The notes beneath the pieces are model-generated. The model saw nothing but the letters and a program-made list of their open reading frames with translations. It had not been told where the DNA came from and did not search any database. Made by a program: the position numbers and the translations under genes. 64,000 bases of DNA from Kuschelorhynchus macadamiae (Eukaryota; Arthropoda; Insecta; Coleoptera; Curculionidae), in the NCBI GenBank assembly GCA_030620095.1, contig JAUTXW010003385.1, positions 248,001-312,000 of the forward strand, given 5' to 3'. Positions 33,330-44,412 of the stretch are shown in pieces. Each line of letters opens with the position of its first letter. Within the stretch, counting starts at the first letter, position 1.

Positions 33330-34544
33330 TATTTAGCCATTAAACTAAGTAAATCTTGAAAATTTCCTCTATTTGAAGAGACCCTTGTTTCATCAGGTCC
33401 TCTAAATCCCAATTAGTGCTGTCCGAGAAAACAAACAACATCGATAAGTCTTCTTTTGCCTATTTTTATCGACTAGTTCATTGTGTTGGCGGTGACTAAT
33501 TTCCAACTGTTTATTAAGGGCTTGTTCAATTCTGGTTTTGACGAAGACTTTTTCTTTTATGACGGCCTGTAAATGCGCTTTGGACACAATGTGTCTTTTT
33601 ACAGCTTTATGGAAATTGTTTAAATCGGAAAAACCAGTTTTATTCCAGAGACCTTTTTCATTTTCGAAAAGTAAACATGGCCAACAAAATAATTTACTTA
33701 TATTTTCACACCCTGTTAGCCATTTAAATTGTTCGTATTGTTTTTCCGGATAAAAATGTCAAATACTAATTTCATTTTTCAGCCAAGTTTAATGTTGAAA
33801 ATCCCTTTATTATTAAGGCACACACCACACATTCACACATACTCTTCTTACTAAATTCTCCAACATTTTCACCGTTATTACCGACAGCCGAGGTTGACGG
33901 TATTTGTATATCCACGACCGTATTATTGTCTTCCATATCGCACCATGTACGACGCGACGTACGTATCACACAACACACGGATTGCCGTTCAAACAAAGAA
34001 CCTACTGCAACGATAGCTTTCGCCCCCCACTTAAAGCACGGGACTGAAATACAAAAATTGCAAACAGCTGGTGGAAATTTCAATAACCTCTGGCTCGATT
34101 CACAGGAAATCAAGCATACAGGACTTGGCTACAGAGAAGCTACCGCCCGCATAGGTTCTATTCGATATTCTATTGTGGCTGGGTCCGAGTCAAGGCTGCA
34201 TTTATTATGGGCTTGATAATTAAGATAATATTTTAGCATTTTTAATATAAACTAAATTAATGGTTTCCTATTTCAAAAATTACATTTTAGAAGATGCTTT
34301 GTAATTTTTTTTGGGGAAGCACTACTTTCCTTGCTTCTATGGACTGCACGCCCCTGTTTAAGACATGTATATGCATTACTTTATTAATTTATGTTTTTTA
34401 TTGTTTTGAATTATTAGAATCACGACTCGTATGATTAAATTCACTTGATTAATATAAAATATTCGAAATTTTAGAATGAATTGATTAATAACCGGTAGAA
34501 ATCTGTCTATAGATAGTATTTCCTTTTTCTAGTTTTCCCTCCAG

Positions 34545-34613
34545 GATAACGGATCAGCGAAATATTTTCAAAGTGGGATACATACGCCAAAGATGGGAGA
34601 AAAAGTAGCACAG
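34545..34613 (+). CDS. Host gene exon D
   Basis: Acceptor CTAGTTTTCCCTCCAG ends at 34544 with a good pyrimidine tract, and the donor is CAG|GTAAGT. The 69 bases encode DNGSAKYFQSGIHTPKMG and EKVAQ, 23 codons in phase 0 at both ends, matching exon C (which ends in phase 0). It lies 188 bp beyond the hAT element. Being a multiple of three, it could be skipped without breaking the frame. No domain recognised. The next exon was not found in the remaining 29 kb, so the gene probably continues beyond the window or its later exons are too short to see. Confidence 0.6.
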
Positions 34614-35715
34614 GTAAGTTTATTTATATTTCATTTCTTGAAATCGTACACTTAAACTATATTCTGGAAATATAAACTTACCGGTTATCTAACATAAAAG
34701 TCCTTAGTTTTCATAAAGCTTACGTTTATCTCAACAAGACCACTGAAACCCTTTTAAGATAACGGAGTTATAAATCTATAATGAAACAAATATGCAAAAG
34801 GTGTATAATTAAATAAAAAATCCTTACAGAACGCATTCAGCTAACTAGTCATCCCCAGTGCTACTCGTCTGTAAACCAGCAAAAAGATAAATGGTTTTTA
34901 AATCAATGTACTTTTAAATTTTACATGTAACAAACAATGTTTCTTTTGCGAGCGAAAATTCAATACCATTTTTAACAGAGGAAAAGGAGCAGGTGCTCAA
35001 TTCAACCGTGTTGAATCGGTTATTCCATAATTTCCTGTTTATTCGAATTTTTCAGAAAATATTCAAGTAAGTATATTAAAAAAAATTAAATGTTAAATCT
35101 TTTGTATGTTTGTTGGAGGTATAAAGTATAATTGTTAACCAAAAAGTTATTTCGGCGTGCCTTGGGATATATCTATTATGAGGTAAGGGTATTTAGGTTA
35201 TTAGAAACCCAAGTAACACATATAATCATATATGGGCTAAAATGCTGTGATATTGCCTAATATCCCTGGCTAATTAGCTAAAATTGCAAGCCAAAATAAC
35301 AGTCCTATTAGAGTATAAAGACCAAAATATGGCTAAAGTGGGGAATAATAATTTGGCCATAATGGGGTAAAAATGGCCAATTGGACGACCTACTCTACCA
35401 CTGATTTTATGGTTGGGTTTATTAGCTACTTTTTGACTTTAAAATCGAGCTTTTTTAGCTGAATTCTGACTGGTTTTTTAGCCGAAATTTGAGTAACATT
35501 TTTTCCGATATTTACCTAAATAATTTCTCATTTTTTGCCTTTTCTTCATTTATATAATAAATCATCAATTGTTTCAAATTATGTAGAAATAGTACTAATA
35601 GAGCCAATCATTGCAAGAATTTATGAAACAAGATAAATATATCGATTTCTACAGGTATTTTTTTTTTTAGTTTGGAAAAGTAACATGCATGAAAATTTTT
35701 TTTTAGTTTGGCAAT
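34614..35715. other. Intronic stretch without recognised genes
   Basis: AT-rich. At about 35057-35067 an 11-nt segment lies between TTTTTCAG and GTAAGT, but its length would break the host reading frame. A run of GGCTAAAA-type words at 35235-35400 is low complexity. Confidence 0.3.
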
Positions 35716-35750
35716 CACGTGGTTTTCTAGCACAGCTAGAAAACCACGTG
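35716..35750. repeat. Perfect 16-bp hairpin, copy 1
   Basis: CACGTGGTTTTCTAGC, loop ACA, then the exact complement. A near-identical copy lies at 36247. It is followed by AAACGCACGACTAG; a terminal hairpin just before CTAG recalls Helitron 3' ends, but the next base is not the T expected. Confidence 0.7.
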
Positions 35751-36246
35751 AAACGCACGACTAGGTGGGCCGCAAAACTTTATCTTAAAGAAGCCAAACT
35801 ACTGAAAATCTTGAGAAAAAGTACTACTATAGGACAAGTCTGTTTATTAAATTTCCAATAAAAAGGACATTACAAAAAACTACAAACATTAAATTCTTGA
35901 CTTAATTAACATGCATGAAAATACGTATTTATAGGATGAAATTAGCATTCAAAAATCTACCTCAACATTGCCTTACAAGGAAAAACTTTTACTGTTAAAA
36001 GAATCTGGAAGATAGGCATGTAAAACTTGTAAAAAAATGTGAAACTAAATATTTACACTATGCATGAAAATACATGATTTTTTTTAAACAATGATGAAAC
36101 AATCTGTCTTTTACAGCAAAATAAAACCAAAACATAATAATGTGCAATATTTCTTTCAACTTTTCTTGGAGTAAATTTAAACTTAAGATATTTACGGTCA
36201 TAGGCATTTACAAATTTATCACAAACACTTTATAATTACAAGCAAT

Positions 36247-36277
36247 CACGTGGTTTTCTAGCACAGCTAGAAAACCA
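36247..36277. repeat. Hairpin, copy 2 (truncated right arm)
   Basis: Same sequence as 35716-35750 in the same orientation, preceded by the same GCAAT, but the right arm stops at GCTAGAAAACC. It sits exactly beyond the point where the BED-type hAT ORF loses its homology (36295), so a break or insertion boundary probably lies here. Confidence 0.65.
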
Positions 36278-36796
36278 GTGTACATACTCACTTTCTAAAT
36301 CACGTAAAATGCAGAAATCTGTCGCTGATTAAAGCTTCGTGACCTTATGAAGTTTATAATTTTTTTCACTAACTTTAAAACACTTTCCAACTTGATCACT
36401 TTTGAGCATAAAACTTCTTGGTGGATTATACAACGAATATGATGAAAATCTGGTTTGTCACTGCCCGTTTCTCTGATCTTTGTCTGTAATATTTTAACGA
36501 AGCCATTTTTTACTCCAGTCATTGAAGGAGCTCCGTCAGTTGCAACGGAACACAGTTTTGACAAATCTACATTATACTTTTGCAGAAGTCCACAAACAGC
36601 ATTGAAAATATCCTTCCCAGTTGTTGTATCATGCAATGGTACTAATTCCAGTAATTCTTCATACACATTGATATCTGTATCAACCGCATGAAGAAAAAGA
36701 GCGTGTTGCGCCACACCACACACATCCGTACTTTCGTCACAGGCAATAGAAAATGCAATGAAAGAGTCTGATTTTGTTTTTATCTGATCACTTATA

Positions 36797-39474
36797 CAGG
36801 GTGTTAAAAAAGTACGCTGCCAAACTTCAAGGGACGATTCCTCGCATTATTCTAAGACAAAAAGTTTATATAAACATAGTTCTGAAAACGAATAGTTTTC
36901 AAGATACAGGGTGTTAAATTTCTATGAAAAAAAATGTTTTTCTATCATAACTTTTATACCACTCTAGATATTTTTATTAAATTTGGTGTACATCTTTTAC
37001 CTATTAAAGAGCAGTTTTTGATGCAAAATTATTTTTTAAATTTCTACCAGTGGCGTTCGTACGGAGTTTGGACAGAATGTTTATAAAGAAAAAAATGATA
37101 CGCCACTGCTTTTTCTAAAAACAAAAATTATTTTTGAAATTCCCATTTAATTTTAAGCAAATTTGGTCTCTAGACTTACCTTCGTACGACGCACAATTTT
37201 TATGTAAAAAAATAAAAACAATTTTCATACATCTACTGCAATCCGAATCCAATTTGCAAGGATAATTTTTTGTAAAATCCGCTACTGTTTAATTTTTATG
37301 AAACATATCTATTTGGAAGTGGGCACGTGTAATGCTGTGGTTAGAATAAAACATTAAATAAATAAAAAAAAACTAAACAACACCAAGACGTTTATTAATA
37401 AAATAATTGTAAACCAAACATAACTTAACCAACCTTACAAATAATAATTTCACAGAATTTAATTTTAAAGTAACTGCTGGAAATGGCCTCCCCCGACTTC
37501 AATACATGCGTTTGTACGCCTTATTAGCGACTGGCGAACCCTTTCGAAAATACCAGGAGTGTTCCTAATAATTTCACAGGACTCTTCTATCCGATTTCGT
37601 AGATCGTCTTCGCTTCGAACTGGTGTTGTGTAAACTAATGCTTTAAGGTGTCCCCAGAGAAAGAAATCTATCGGATTAATATCAGGTGACCTGGGTGGCC
37701 AAAATTGTGGTCCTGCACGCCCAATCCAGCGATCGGTATAATTTTGATCTAGGTACTGACGTGCCACTAAACTGAAGTGCGGTGGAGCACCGTCATGCAT
37801 AAACCACATAGAACGCCTTTGCCTTAGTGGAACATCTTCCAAAAGTTCAGGTAAAACATGTTCAATAAATTGTCTATACTCCTCACCAGTAAGCCTGCTA
37901 GGCAGAAAGTGAGGCCCGATAAGGAAATCTCCTACAACTCCAATCCAAACATTTACAGAAAACTGCTCTTGGAAATGATTTTCAATTATGGCGTGAGGAT
38001 TTTCATCGGCCCACACATGATTGTTATGAAAGTTTATGATTGCGTTACGGGAAAAACATGCCTCGTCCGTAAACAACACCTGAGATAAAAACCTTGGATT
38101 TTGCATTAACTTATTTCCTACCCATCTACAAAAAGCCACTCTTAGCGGAAAATCTCTTGGCAAAAGAGCTTGGACACGTTGCGAATGATATGGATAAAGT
38201 TGTTGATCCTTTAAAATTTGCCATACTAATACGTGAGTAATGTTTAATTCAGTCGCAATTTTTCTCGTACTAGTTTCTGGGTTTTCATCAATTGCATTTA
38301 GGACAGCTTCCGCTATCTGAACCGTTCTTACTGTTCTTGGTCTCCCTATAAGGGCAGCAGACTTCTTAAAACTACCCGTTTCACAAAGTTTGGAGTGAAT
38401 ATTTGCAAAAAATTGTCTGTTAGGTAGTGGACGGTCAGGATATCTTTCTTGATACATCCGTCTAGCGGCGCAAGCGTTACCATCAGCCATTCCATACACG
38501 AAATGCATGTCTGCCATTTCACGGTTTGTAAACTGAACCATTTTTACCGAAAGAAAATTAAATAAACTTTTAAAAATTACACAAGTGCACCTTTATTAAT
38601 AATTTTGACAACTGTCATGTTATTGTTATAAACAAACGAAGAACTGTCGTTTAGCAAAGCAAAGCCCACCTTGACAATTTAGGTTTCTTTGACTACTGAA
38701 TTAAATTGCAGTTTGTTTCTTAAATTTTCCTACCAAATTGTTAAATCTATTAAAAAAAATACATTTAGAAATGAGGGTTTAATAGTGAATTGTAATAAAT
38801 TAAAAAAAGGAAAATTAAGCTCGCGAATGGCAAATACAAATCACAAGTGTTGGCGCAAAAAAGTTTGGGAGATAAAAGGGGACATGACCCAGAGTCACTC
38901 AGTAGATTATTCCAAATTTATAATTATTTCTTTTTATGGGTACTACTAACAGCATTACGCGTGCCAACTTTCAAATAATATGTTTAATAAAAATAAACAG
39001 AAGCGGATTTTACATAAAATTACCATTGCAAAATTGCATTTGGATTGCAATGATTTTTATTTTTTTACGCGAAAACCGTGTGTCGTACAAAAGTAAGTCT
39101 GGAGACCAAATTTTCTTTAAATTAAACGGAGATTTCAAAAATAATTTTTGTTTTCAAAAGAAGCAGTGGCGTATCTTTTTTTTCTTAAAAAATATTAATT
39201 TCAAACCCCGTAGGGACGCCACTGGAAGAAATAAAAAAAACCTTTTGCATCAAACACTGTCCTTTAATGGGTAAAAGATGCACACCAAATTTGATAAACA
39301 TACCTAGAGTGTTATAAAAGCTATAATAGAAAAACAAGTTTTTTCTTAGAACTTTAACACCCTGTATCTTGAAAACTATTCGTTTTCAGAACTATGTTTA
39401 TATAAACTTTTTGTCTTAGAATAATGCGAGGAATCGTCCCTTGAAGTTTGGCAGCGTACTTTTTTAACACCCTG
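36797..39474 (-). mobile_element. Complete long-arm mariner with intact ORF, nested in hAT
   Basis: Inverted arms of about 530 bp at 36797-37330 and 38940-39474, beginning CAGGGTGTTAAAAAAGTACG, flanked by TA at 36795-36796 and 39475-39476. The terminal motif recurs inside each arm about 108 bp in (36906 and its mirror near 39355). Total 2,678 bp, twice a usual mariner because of the arms. The outermost 115 bp look identical; divergence rises inwards. Confidence 0.92.
37465..38541 (-). CDS. Mariner-superfamily transposase, DD41D, apparently intact
   Basis: A 358-residue transposase without stops or shifts. Residues 1-70 match the N-terminal module of long insect mariners (FTNREMADMHFVYGMADGN, then RYPDRPLP). 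Residues 85-125 form a HTH (ATELNITHVLVWQIL). The catalytic triad is D159 (LFTDEACF), D250 (MHDGAPPH) and D292 (SPDINPIDFF). By my count 41 residues separate the last two, the DD41D spacing reported for rosa-like mariners. The C-terminus ends GGGHFQQLL, typical of the group. ATG is at 38541 and the stop at 37465. It is the best candidate for a working mariner here and may mobilise deleted relatives with related ends. Confidence 0.92.
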   Translation of the reverse strand: MVQFTNREMADMHFVYGMADGNACAARRMYQERYPDRPLPNRQFFANIHSKLCETGSFKKSAALIGRPRTVRTVQIAEAVLNAIDENPETSTRKIATELNITHVLVWQILKDQQLYPYHSQRVQALLPRDFPLRVAFCRWVGNKLMQNPRFLSQVLFTDEACFSRNAIINFHNNHVWADENPHAIIENHFQEQFSVNVWIGVVGDFLIGPHFLPSRLTGEEYRQFIEHVLPELLEDVPLRQRRSMWFMHDGAPPHFSLVARQYLDQNYTDRWIGRAGPQFWPPRSPDINPIDFFLWGHLKALVYTTPVRSEDDLRNRIEESCEIIRNTPGIFERVRQSLIRRTNACIEVGGGHFQQLL

Positions 39475-39967
39475 TATTGGCGGCCAACTCAGTAACTCTT
39501 TCAGCGACAGTATTCCGGGACAAGGATATATTTTGAAATGCCTTCACGCTCCCGGGACTTACAATTTCCGCTACCTTTGCAAGGCACTCTTTTATAAATT
39601 CACCTTCAACAAATGGTTTTGAGTGTTTCGCGATCAACTCCGACAGTACGTAGCTCGCTTGAAGGACAGATTTGTTTTCTTGCTTCGGACGTGTAAACAT
39701 TAGCTGCTGATCTTTCAACCGTGATTTAAACTTATTTAACTTTTCATTTCTGACCATGCCTGTATACATGTCAAACATAGCTTTATGAATATCATAGTGA
39801 CGTTTTATATTATATAATTTTGGGATACCGACTGTACTATTACAAATGAAACAAATAATTTTTTCTTTCACTTCACAGCAAAAAAACTTTAATTCCCACT
39901 TTTCTTGAAAGATACGATGCTCATCTACAAGTTTCCTCTTACTTCCACTTGGTTTTGAAAAACACAT

Positions 39968-40400
39968 GTTAAAAGCTGTATCCGAAATAAATTATAATAA
40001 GTACTGTTAAGTGTTGTAACAATAAGTGCGCAACTCAACTCGAAACTCTCTCTCAACTGAGTCATAACTGACTAAACACTGAACGACTGAACTCAATTAA
40101 ACACGGTTATATACGGATTGTGATTTCTCGAGTTCTTTCCAGAATGTTCAGATAGCGTCGTCTGTGTTTTTGCGCGATAGAATTTCATGGAACAAGCCAG
40201 ATAACGTTTGGCTTTAGGTTTTAGGTTCAGTAGGTGTAGTTCATCGTCATAGATGGCACTATGTACAATTGTACATGTTATTATACCAATCTTTGTTGCA
40301 GCGGCGCGCTCTTTCAAAAACGGTTTTCAACTTGTTCGCGGGCCGCATTATCTGGCTGTTTTCAAAACTGATTTGGGCCGCAGAAAAATCCTCACTTTTC
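39968..40400 (-). other. 5' region of the BED-type hAT element
   Basis: Upstream of the transposase start the minus strand has a leader, then GC-rich words GCGGCCC and GCGGCCCGCGAAC (complement of 40340-40385). These resemble the terminal region of the related element at 63186. A clean TIR and target duplication were not found. Confidence 0.45.
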
Positions 40401-40500
40401 CTAACTTGATTATTTATAGTCGCCATAACTGTTTTGTTTGTATTAAAAGAACCACACATATTTTTCATACGTATTAAATAAAGACAGAAATAAGGAAGTA

Positions 40501-40854
40501 ACAAATGAGGTGAATTATTACTATTCGGCTACATAAATGGAACCACACAATTCCGTACTATCTACGTAAAAGTCAAAGTCACAGTTACATGTTATTCACG
40601 AAATAGTTATCCTAAAATTGTTCCCCATTTTGGGTAATGGCTACGTCTTCTCAGCTTAAACAGAACGTGGCGACACCAAGTCCCGGTTACTTCAATGAAA
40701 ATACTTGTGATAACAATAACGTATTCACAGCTAAAAGTGCTACTTGGGTGTACTTATAGGAACGTATTTTATCAAATCGTGCGGCCATATGTTTTTCGAA
40801 CATATAGTCATCAATATAGAAGAAAACATGACGCCTTTGTTACACACTCTGTAC
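40501..40854. repeat. Dispersed 350-390-bp repeat, copy 1
   Basis: From ACAAATGAGGTGAATTATT to ACACTCTGTAC; the same sequence recurs at 45212-45600, with about 45 bp missing here near 40810. Non-coding. Family unknown. Confidence 0.7.
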
Positions 40855-41352
40855 AAAAATATTTTTAACTTTAACATGAACTTTTAATATCAAAAATTAA
40901 TAGAAATTTTTTATCTTAAATTTTCTCAAGGAGCTTTGGCGGATGCAATTTCAGCAACAATTTTAAAAGGTTTTTGACGTTGTTAATCTTTTATGTTGTG
41001 CTCGGCCTGTCATCACTTAATTATGGAATTACAAATTAATCTTACTTTAGAAGCATACCAGTTTATTATTAGCTCAGTACGTATAATAGGTCATCAAATT
41101 GTAATACAATGAGTTTGTATAGTTAAAAGCAGTGTTATCGTGCGGGTGATACGGTTTATCAACGACAAACTTTTTAAGTTTGCTTTTCTTTTATTACGTG
41201 TAATCATATCCTCCGCATACGATCCGGAAGATGAATTCGATAGACCTATGATATTTCCATATGAAAAAAGAGGATAAACATAAAAATACCAGCAGTTGCA
41301 AAAATCTTTGAGCGATGTCACTTCAAAGTCGGATTGACAAGTCGGTGACAAA

Positions 41353-42410
41353 ATGAGTAATAGAAAACAATTTTCGGGTTTTTTGCATCCACAAGCGAAA
41401 AAAATTTATTAAATCTAACAAAATATTACGAAAATGAAAATTCACCGGCCACTATCCAGCAGACAGTAACAAAAGCTCTGGGAATCGGTATAAGGACTGT
41501 GCAAAAAATTGTGCATGAAAAAAAGCCTAATTTACTACCGAAGAAGATTATGAAATGTACACGAAAAAAGCAAAAGACATAAGACTTAAGTGACAATGTA
41601 AAAATGAATGTTCGTTATGCAATTTACTATTTATACACATCAAAAACTAATATAACCCTTCAAGTTTTAAAAGAAGCTTTAAAAAATCGAGGCATATTGA
41701 AAATTGGACTAAAATCGTTGTCAAAATTAATAAAAATGTTGGGTTTTCGATATAAAAAGGACTGTAATCTGAGATTTATTAGAAAATATTAATTCAAAAT
41801 TTAGAAAAGTGGTTTTTTTTAGACGAAACTTGGATATTTTCTAATGGAAGTGGTTCGAATTCTTGGCAAGATGAGTTTGTAAAAAGTGTCAAGAGAAAAA
41901 ATGGATGAGAGACCGGAAAACGATTCATCATTTTGCTTGCAGGTTCTTCAACAGGATTTCTCCCAGGTGCAAGTTTACTGTTTTCTTCAACATCCAAAAG
42001 TATGGACTACCATGATAATATGAACTGTGAACTGTTTGAAAAGTGGTTAAAAGAACAACTGATGAAAAATCCTTTACCCAATATGCTGAAACTAGAACTT
42101 CTTTTAATGGCAAAATCTATTAAAAAACCAACAATATATCAAAATTTTACGGGAAAATGGACATGAGTTTTTTTACGACTGCCGCCATACCATTGCCAGT
42201 TTAACGCAATAGAATTAATATGGGCTGGGGCAAAATCATATTAGGAAAAACACGTGAACGATGGTCTTACATCAGATGAAGTTCAAATTGTTTGGCAAGA
42301 TTCATTAAATTATATTACGCTGGAGTATTGGAAGAAATCTGTGGATCATACGGAGAAAAATATGGGATTGGAGAGACTAGATGAAAACCAATGATCATTG
42401 CGCCATTTCG
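41353..42410 (+). pseudogene. IS630/Tc1-like DDE transposase, decayed (copy A)
   Basis: Start MSNRKQFSGFLHPQAKK (41353), then frames break. Recognisable pieces are ALGIGI-type helices in the DNA-binding part, a first-Asp region degenerate near 41820, ILLAGSSTGFLPGASLLFSS (about 41930), YHDNMNCELFEKW and HCQFNAIELIWAG near 42195, which keeps the catalytic Glu. The segment with the second Asp (LDNASYHS in copy B) is deleted around 42060. The family is a common arthropod DDE superfamily endonuclease related to Tc1/IS630. Many stops; inactive. Confidence 0.7.
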
Positions 42411-42439
42411 ACTCAGAAGATCTTTTTAAGTGATGATGA

Positions 42440-42690
42440 TATTTTTTAGTCTATAATTGACGCGTATAAATCATAAATTGCATTATGAATATCCATTTTT
42501 GCATTGTAACTTAAATCTTTTGCCTTTGGATTTTTTCGTGTACATCTCTTAATCTTCTTCGGAAATAAATTATGTTTTTTTTTTCATGCACAAGTTTCTG
42601 TACATTCCTTATACCGATTCTCAGAGCTTTTGCCACTGGCTCCTGGATATTAACCAGTGAATTTTAATTTAAAGTTTTTTTATTAGATTT
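42440..42690 (-). pseudogene. Inverted copy of the transposase 5' region (unit A)
   Basis: The minus strand repeats the DNA-binding part of the same transposase (complement of the ALRIGI-VQKLVHEKK-RIKKCTRK region), about 80% alike by eye to 41440-41650. Together they make a large foldback. The same arrangement is present in unit B (46016-46260), so it arose before the two copies separated. Confidence 0.65.
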
Positions 42691-42772
42691 GACACAATTT
42701 TTTTGCTTACTTTTTTAGTACATTTGTAATTTTGTAGGCAAGAAATAAATAATTATAGAACGAAAAATACGG

Positions 42773-42774
<2 letters not shown>

Positions 42775-42830
<56 letters not shown>
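42775..42830. repeat. (TA)n microsatellite
   Basis: About 28 uninterrupted TA units, followed by the same flank (GCCTGTATTTTTCGC) as the array in unit B. Confidence 0.95.
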
Positions 42831-42831
<1 letters not shown>

Positions 42832-43571
42832 CCTGTATTTTTCGCATGCATGGCCTTTAATTTTAGACTGAAATTTGAAGAAATCGGATAAGTAGTTTTT
42901 TAGCTATGCCGCGAACAACTGACGGACAACAGACAGACGGAATGAAAAATCAAGGAACCCTTAAACGTAAAGATCTGAAAAAATCTCACGAGGAAAGTAA
43001 TAACTAATTTTCTTGTGTTTTTAACAAAGATGTATAATATTTCTGTAAAATAAAATTTTTTTGTTATTACAATACAAAAAAAAACAAGTTTTCTTTGCAC
43101 AGGGGTGGCCCGCATTTAAATAAATGACACTGTATAGGTGGTTAGATTTTTAGGTCAAGCGGGGCTCATAATTTTTGGTGATTGATAAAAAAATCTCACT
43201 TTCATTAAGTGGCTGTATATACAGAACCTATCCTGAATGTTCCAATGATTCGAACCGCCTTCCGAATTTATTAAGGTGCTTGCTATTTTGTGTATTTTTG
43301 TTTTTGCCAACCAAAAAATTTTAACCAAATACATAATTAGCGAATTTTCTTATTTAGTCCCTCGGCATTTAATATATAAATAAATAAGATAAAATAATAT
43401 TTAAGTGACTATCCTAATAATATTGCGTAATATAATAAAAAAAAACTATTTTCTTTCTCCCTGTATATTTGTAAATTTTAATAGCTCTATAAAAGAATCA
43501 CACAACATTTTTGTATTCCCTGTGTTTTCTGATTTGTTCATAATGTTGGTGACCTTTGTACCCGCACGATA

Positions 43572-44175
43572 AGACCGCATTCGACTATAGGAATGTTATA
43601 AACTAAAGTATTTCATTGAACTGAAAATGCCACATTTCAGTAATTCTTTTTTTTTATTTTACGTAAATCTCCATATTTTAGGTAATTAAGGATTTTTGGA
43701 ACATTTTTAGCTCGCCCTTCCTCTAAACTCAAAGTTGAACCGCTAACAACCACTTAACAACAGTGTTCGAGGTTACGCTTTACTGCCAATGACACCTTGA
43801 AACAGCGATTCGAGTGTTTATTGGCACTCGAATAAATGCGAAATAGGGCACTGTGGCATGAAGAGAGCCAAGTCTTTTATGATTTTTGCGAGGGTTTTTA
43901 TATGCATCCCCTTAGCTTTTGCAAGAATAAGCAAAAATGTTATATGGATGAAAAAATAATGGAAATGTGGACTTTACTTTCGCCTTTCTTTTAATCCAAC
44001 ATCTTTATAAATATTATATATGGTTTTAGTCTGCTTATTACATTCTCCGACTTAATACAGTTTAGACCAATAAATAAAGTGTTTTTTCATGAAAAAATAG
44101 CGACTTGAAACCTAGTGCAAAATCAAACTCAAGATAATTCATAGTAATATTGCATTATATCATTTGTTTATATTT
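43572..44175. other. Spacer between units A and B
   Basis: No gene or repeat recognised. Confidence 0.35.
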
Positions 44176-44412
44176 GTTATAGTCAAAAGCAGTGTTATCA
44201 TGCAGGTGATACGATTTATCAACGACAAACTTTTTAAGTTTGTTTTTCTTTTATTACGTGTAATCATATCCTCCGCATAAAATCCGGAAGACGAATTAGA
44301 TAGACCTATGATATTTTCATATGAAAAAAGAAGATAAACATATAAATACCAGCAGTTGCAAAAATCTTTGAGCGATGTAACTTCAAAGTCAGATTGACAA
44401 GTCAGTGACAAA

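Larger units (their letters stand above)
30289..33940 (-). pseudogene. hAT transposase (TTF finger, ZMYM1-like), interrupted
   Basis: Minus strand. Likely start MEDNNTVVDIQIPSTS near 33940; then, with shifts, a TTF-type finger region (LFCWPCLLF, about 33690) and IRGPDETRVSSNRGNF. After the Tc1 insertion the frame continues (31790-31175) as NDSLKNHLEYSS, FIAIVLDETTDI (catalytic Asp), AQSYDGAAVMAGQLGG (second Asp region) and FVHCFAHKLNLVL. Further pieces at 31152-30889 and 30925-30647 lead to the C-terminal hATC dimerisation motif SSSVERNFSILKRIK (30525-30289). Several frameshifts besides the insertion make it dead. The frame reads straight through the insertion point when the Tc1 element and one TA are removed. 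Confidence 0.85.
30237..34356 (-). mobile_element. hAT transposon with 8-bp TSD, split by a Tc1 element
   Basis: Termini CCGGGGCGTGCGGTGG (30237) and the complement of CAGGGGCGTGCAGTCC (34356) are matching hAT-type inverted repeats. Identical 8-bp direct repeats TTTAAGAC lie at 30229-30236 and 34357-34364. Transposase is on the minus strand. Without the inserted 1,537-bp Tc1 element and one TA it would be about 2.6 kb, a normal hAT length. Confidence 0.9.
36295..39967 (-). pseudogene. BED-finger hAT transposase (GTF2IRD2-like), split by a mariner
   Basis: Minus strand. The N-terminal part (39967-39477) has KRKLVDEHRIFQEKW and a BED-like finger (CFICNSTVGIPKLYNIKRHY with a His near IHK), then SYVLSELIAKHSKPF and RNTVAERVTELAAN. 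The rest lies beyond the mariner (36794-36295): FIAFSIACDESTDV (catalytic Asp), CSVATDGAPSMTG (second Asp region), FHHIRCIIHQE and INFIRSRSFNQRQ. Removing the 2,678-bp mariner and one TA joins both in one open frame of about 330 codons. The C-terminal half is missing after 36295, so the protein is truncated. This hAT class gave rise to vertebrate GTF2IRD2; that link is from recalled similarity. Confidence 0.85.
41138..43569. mobile_element. DDE-transposase unit A with foldback-like structure
   Basis: Short inverted ends TCGTGCGGGT at 41138 and its complement ending 43569, each next to TA. Inside are a decayed DDE transposase (plus), an inverted copy of its 5' coding region (42440-42690), a TA microsatellite and a long non-coding tail. 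A diverged second copy is at 44197-47115. Similarity between the copies begins slightly outside the inverted ends (from about 41113), so the true boundary is uncertain. Confidence 0.6.

Noticed and set aside
35057..35067. Possible 11-nt micro-exon between TTTTTCAG and GTAAGT
   Set aside because: Its length would break the reading frame of the host exons; probably chance splice-like words.
35716..35750. Helitron 3' terminus as a firm call
   Set aside because: Hairpin and CTAG fit, but the expected T after CTRR is absent and no TC start was found.
37858..38088. Plus-strand ORF inside the mariner
   Set aside because: Antisense shadow of the intact transposase.
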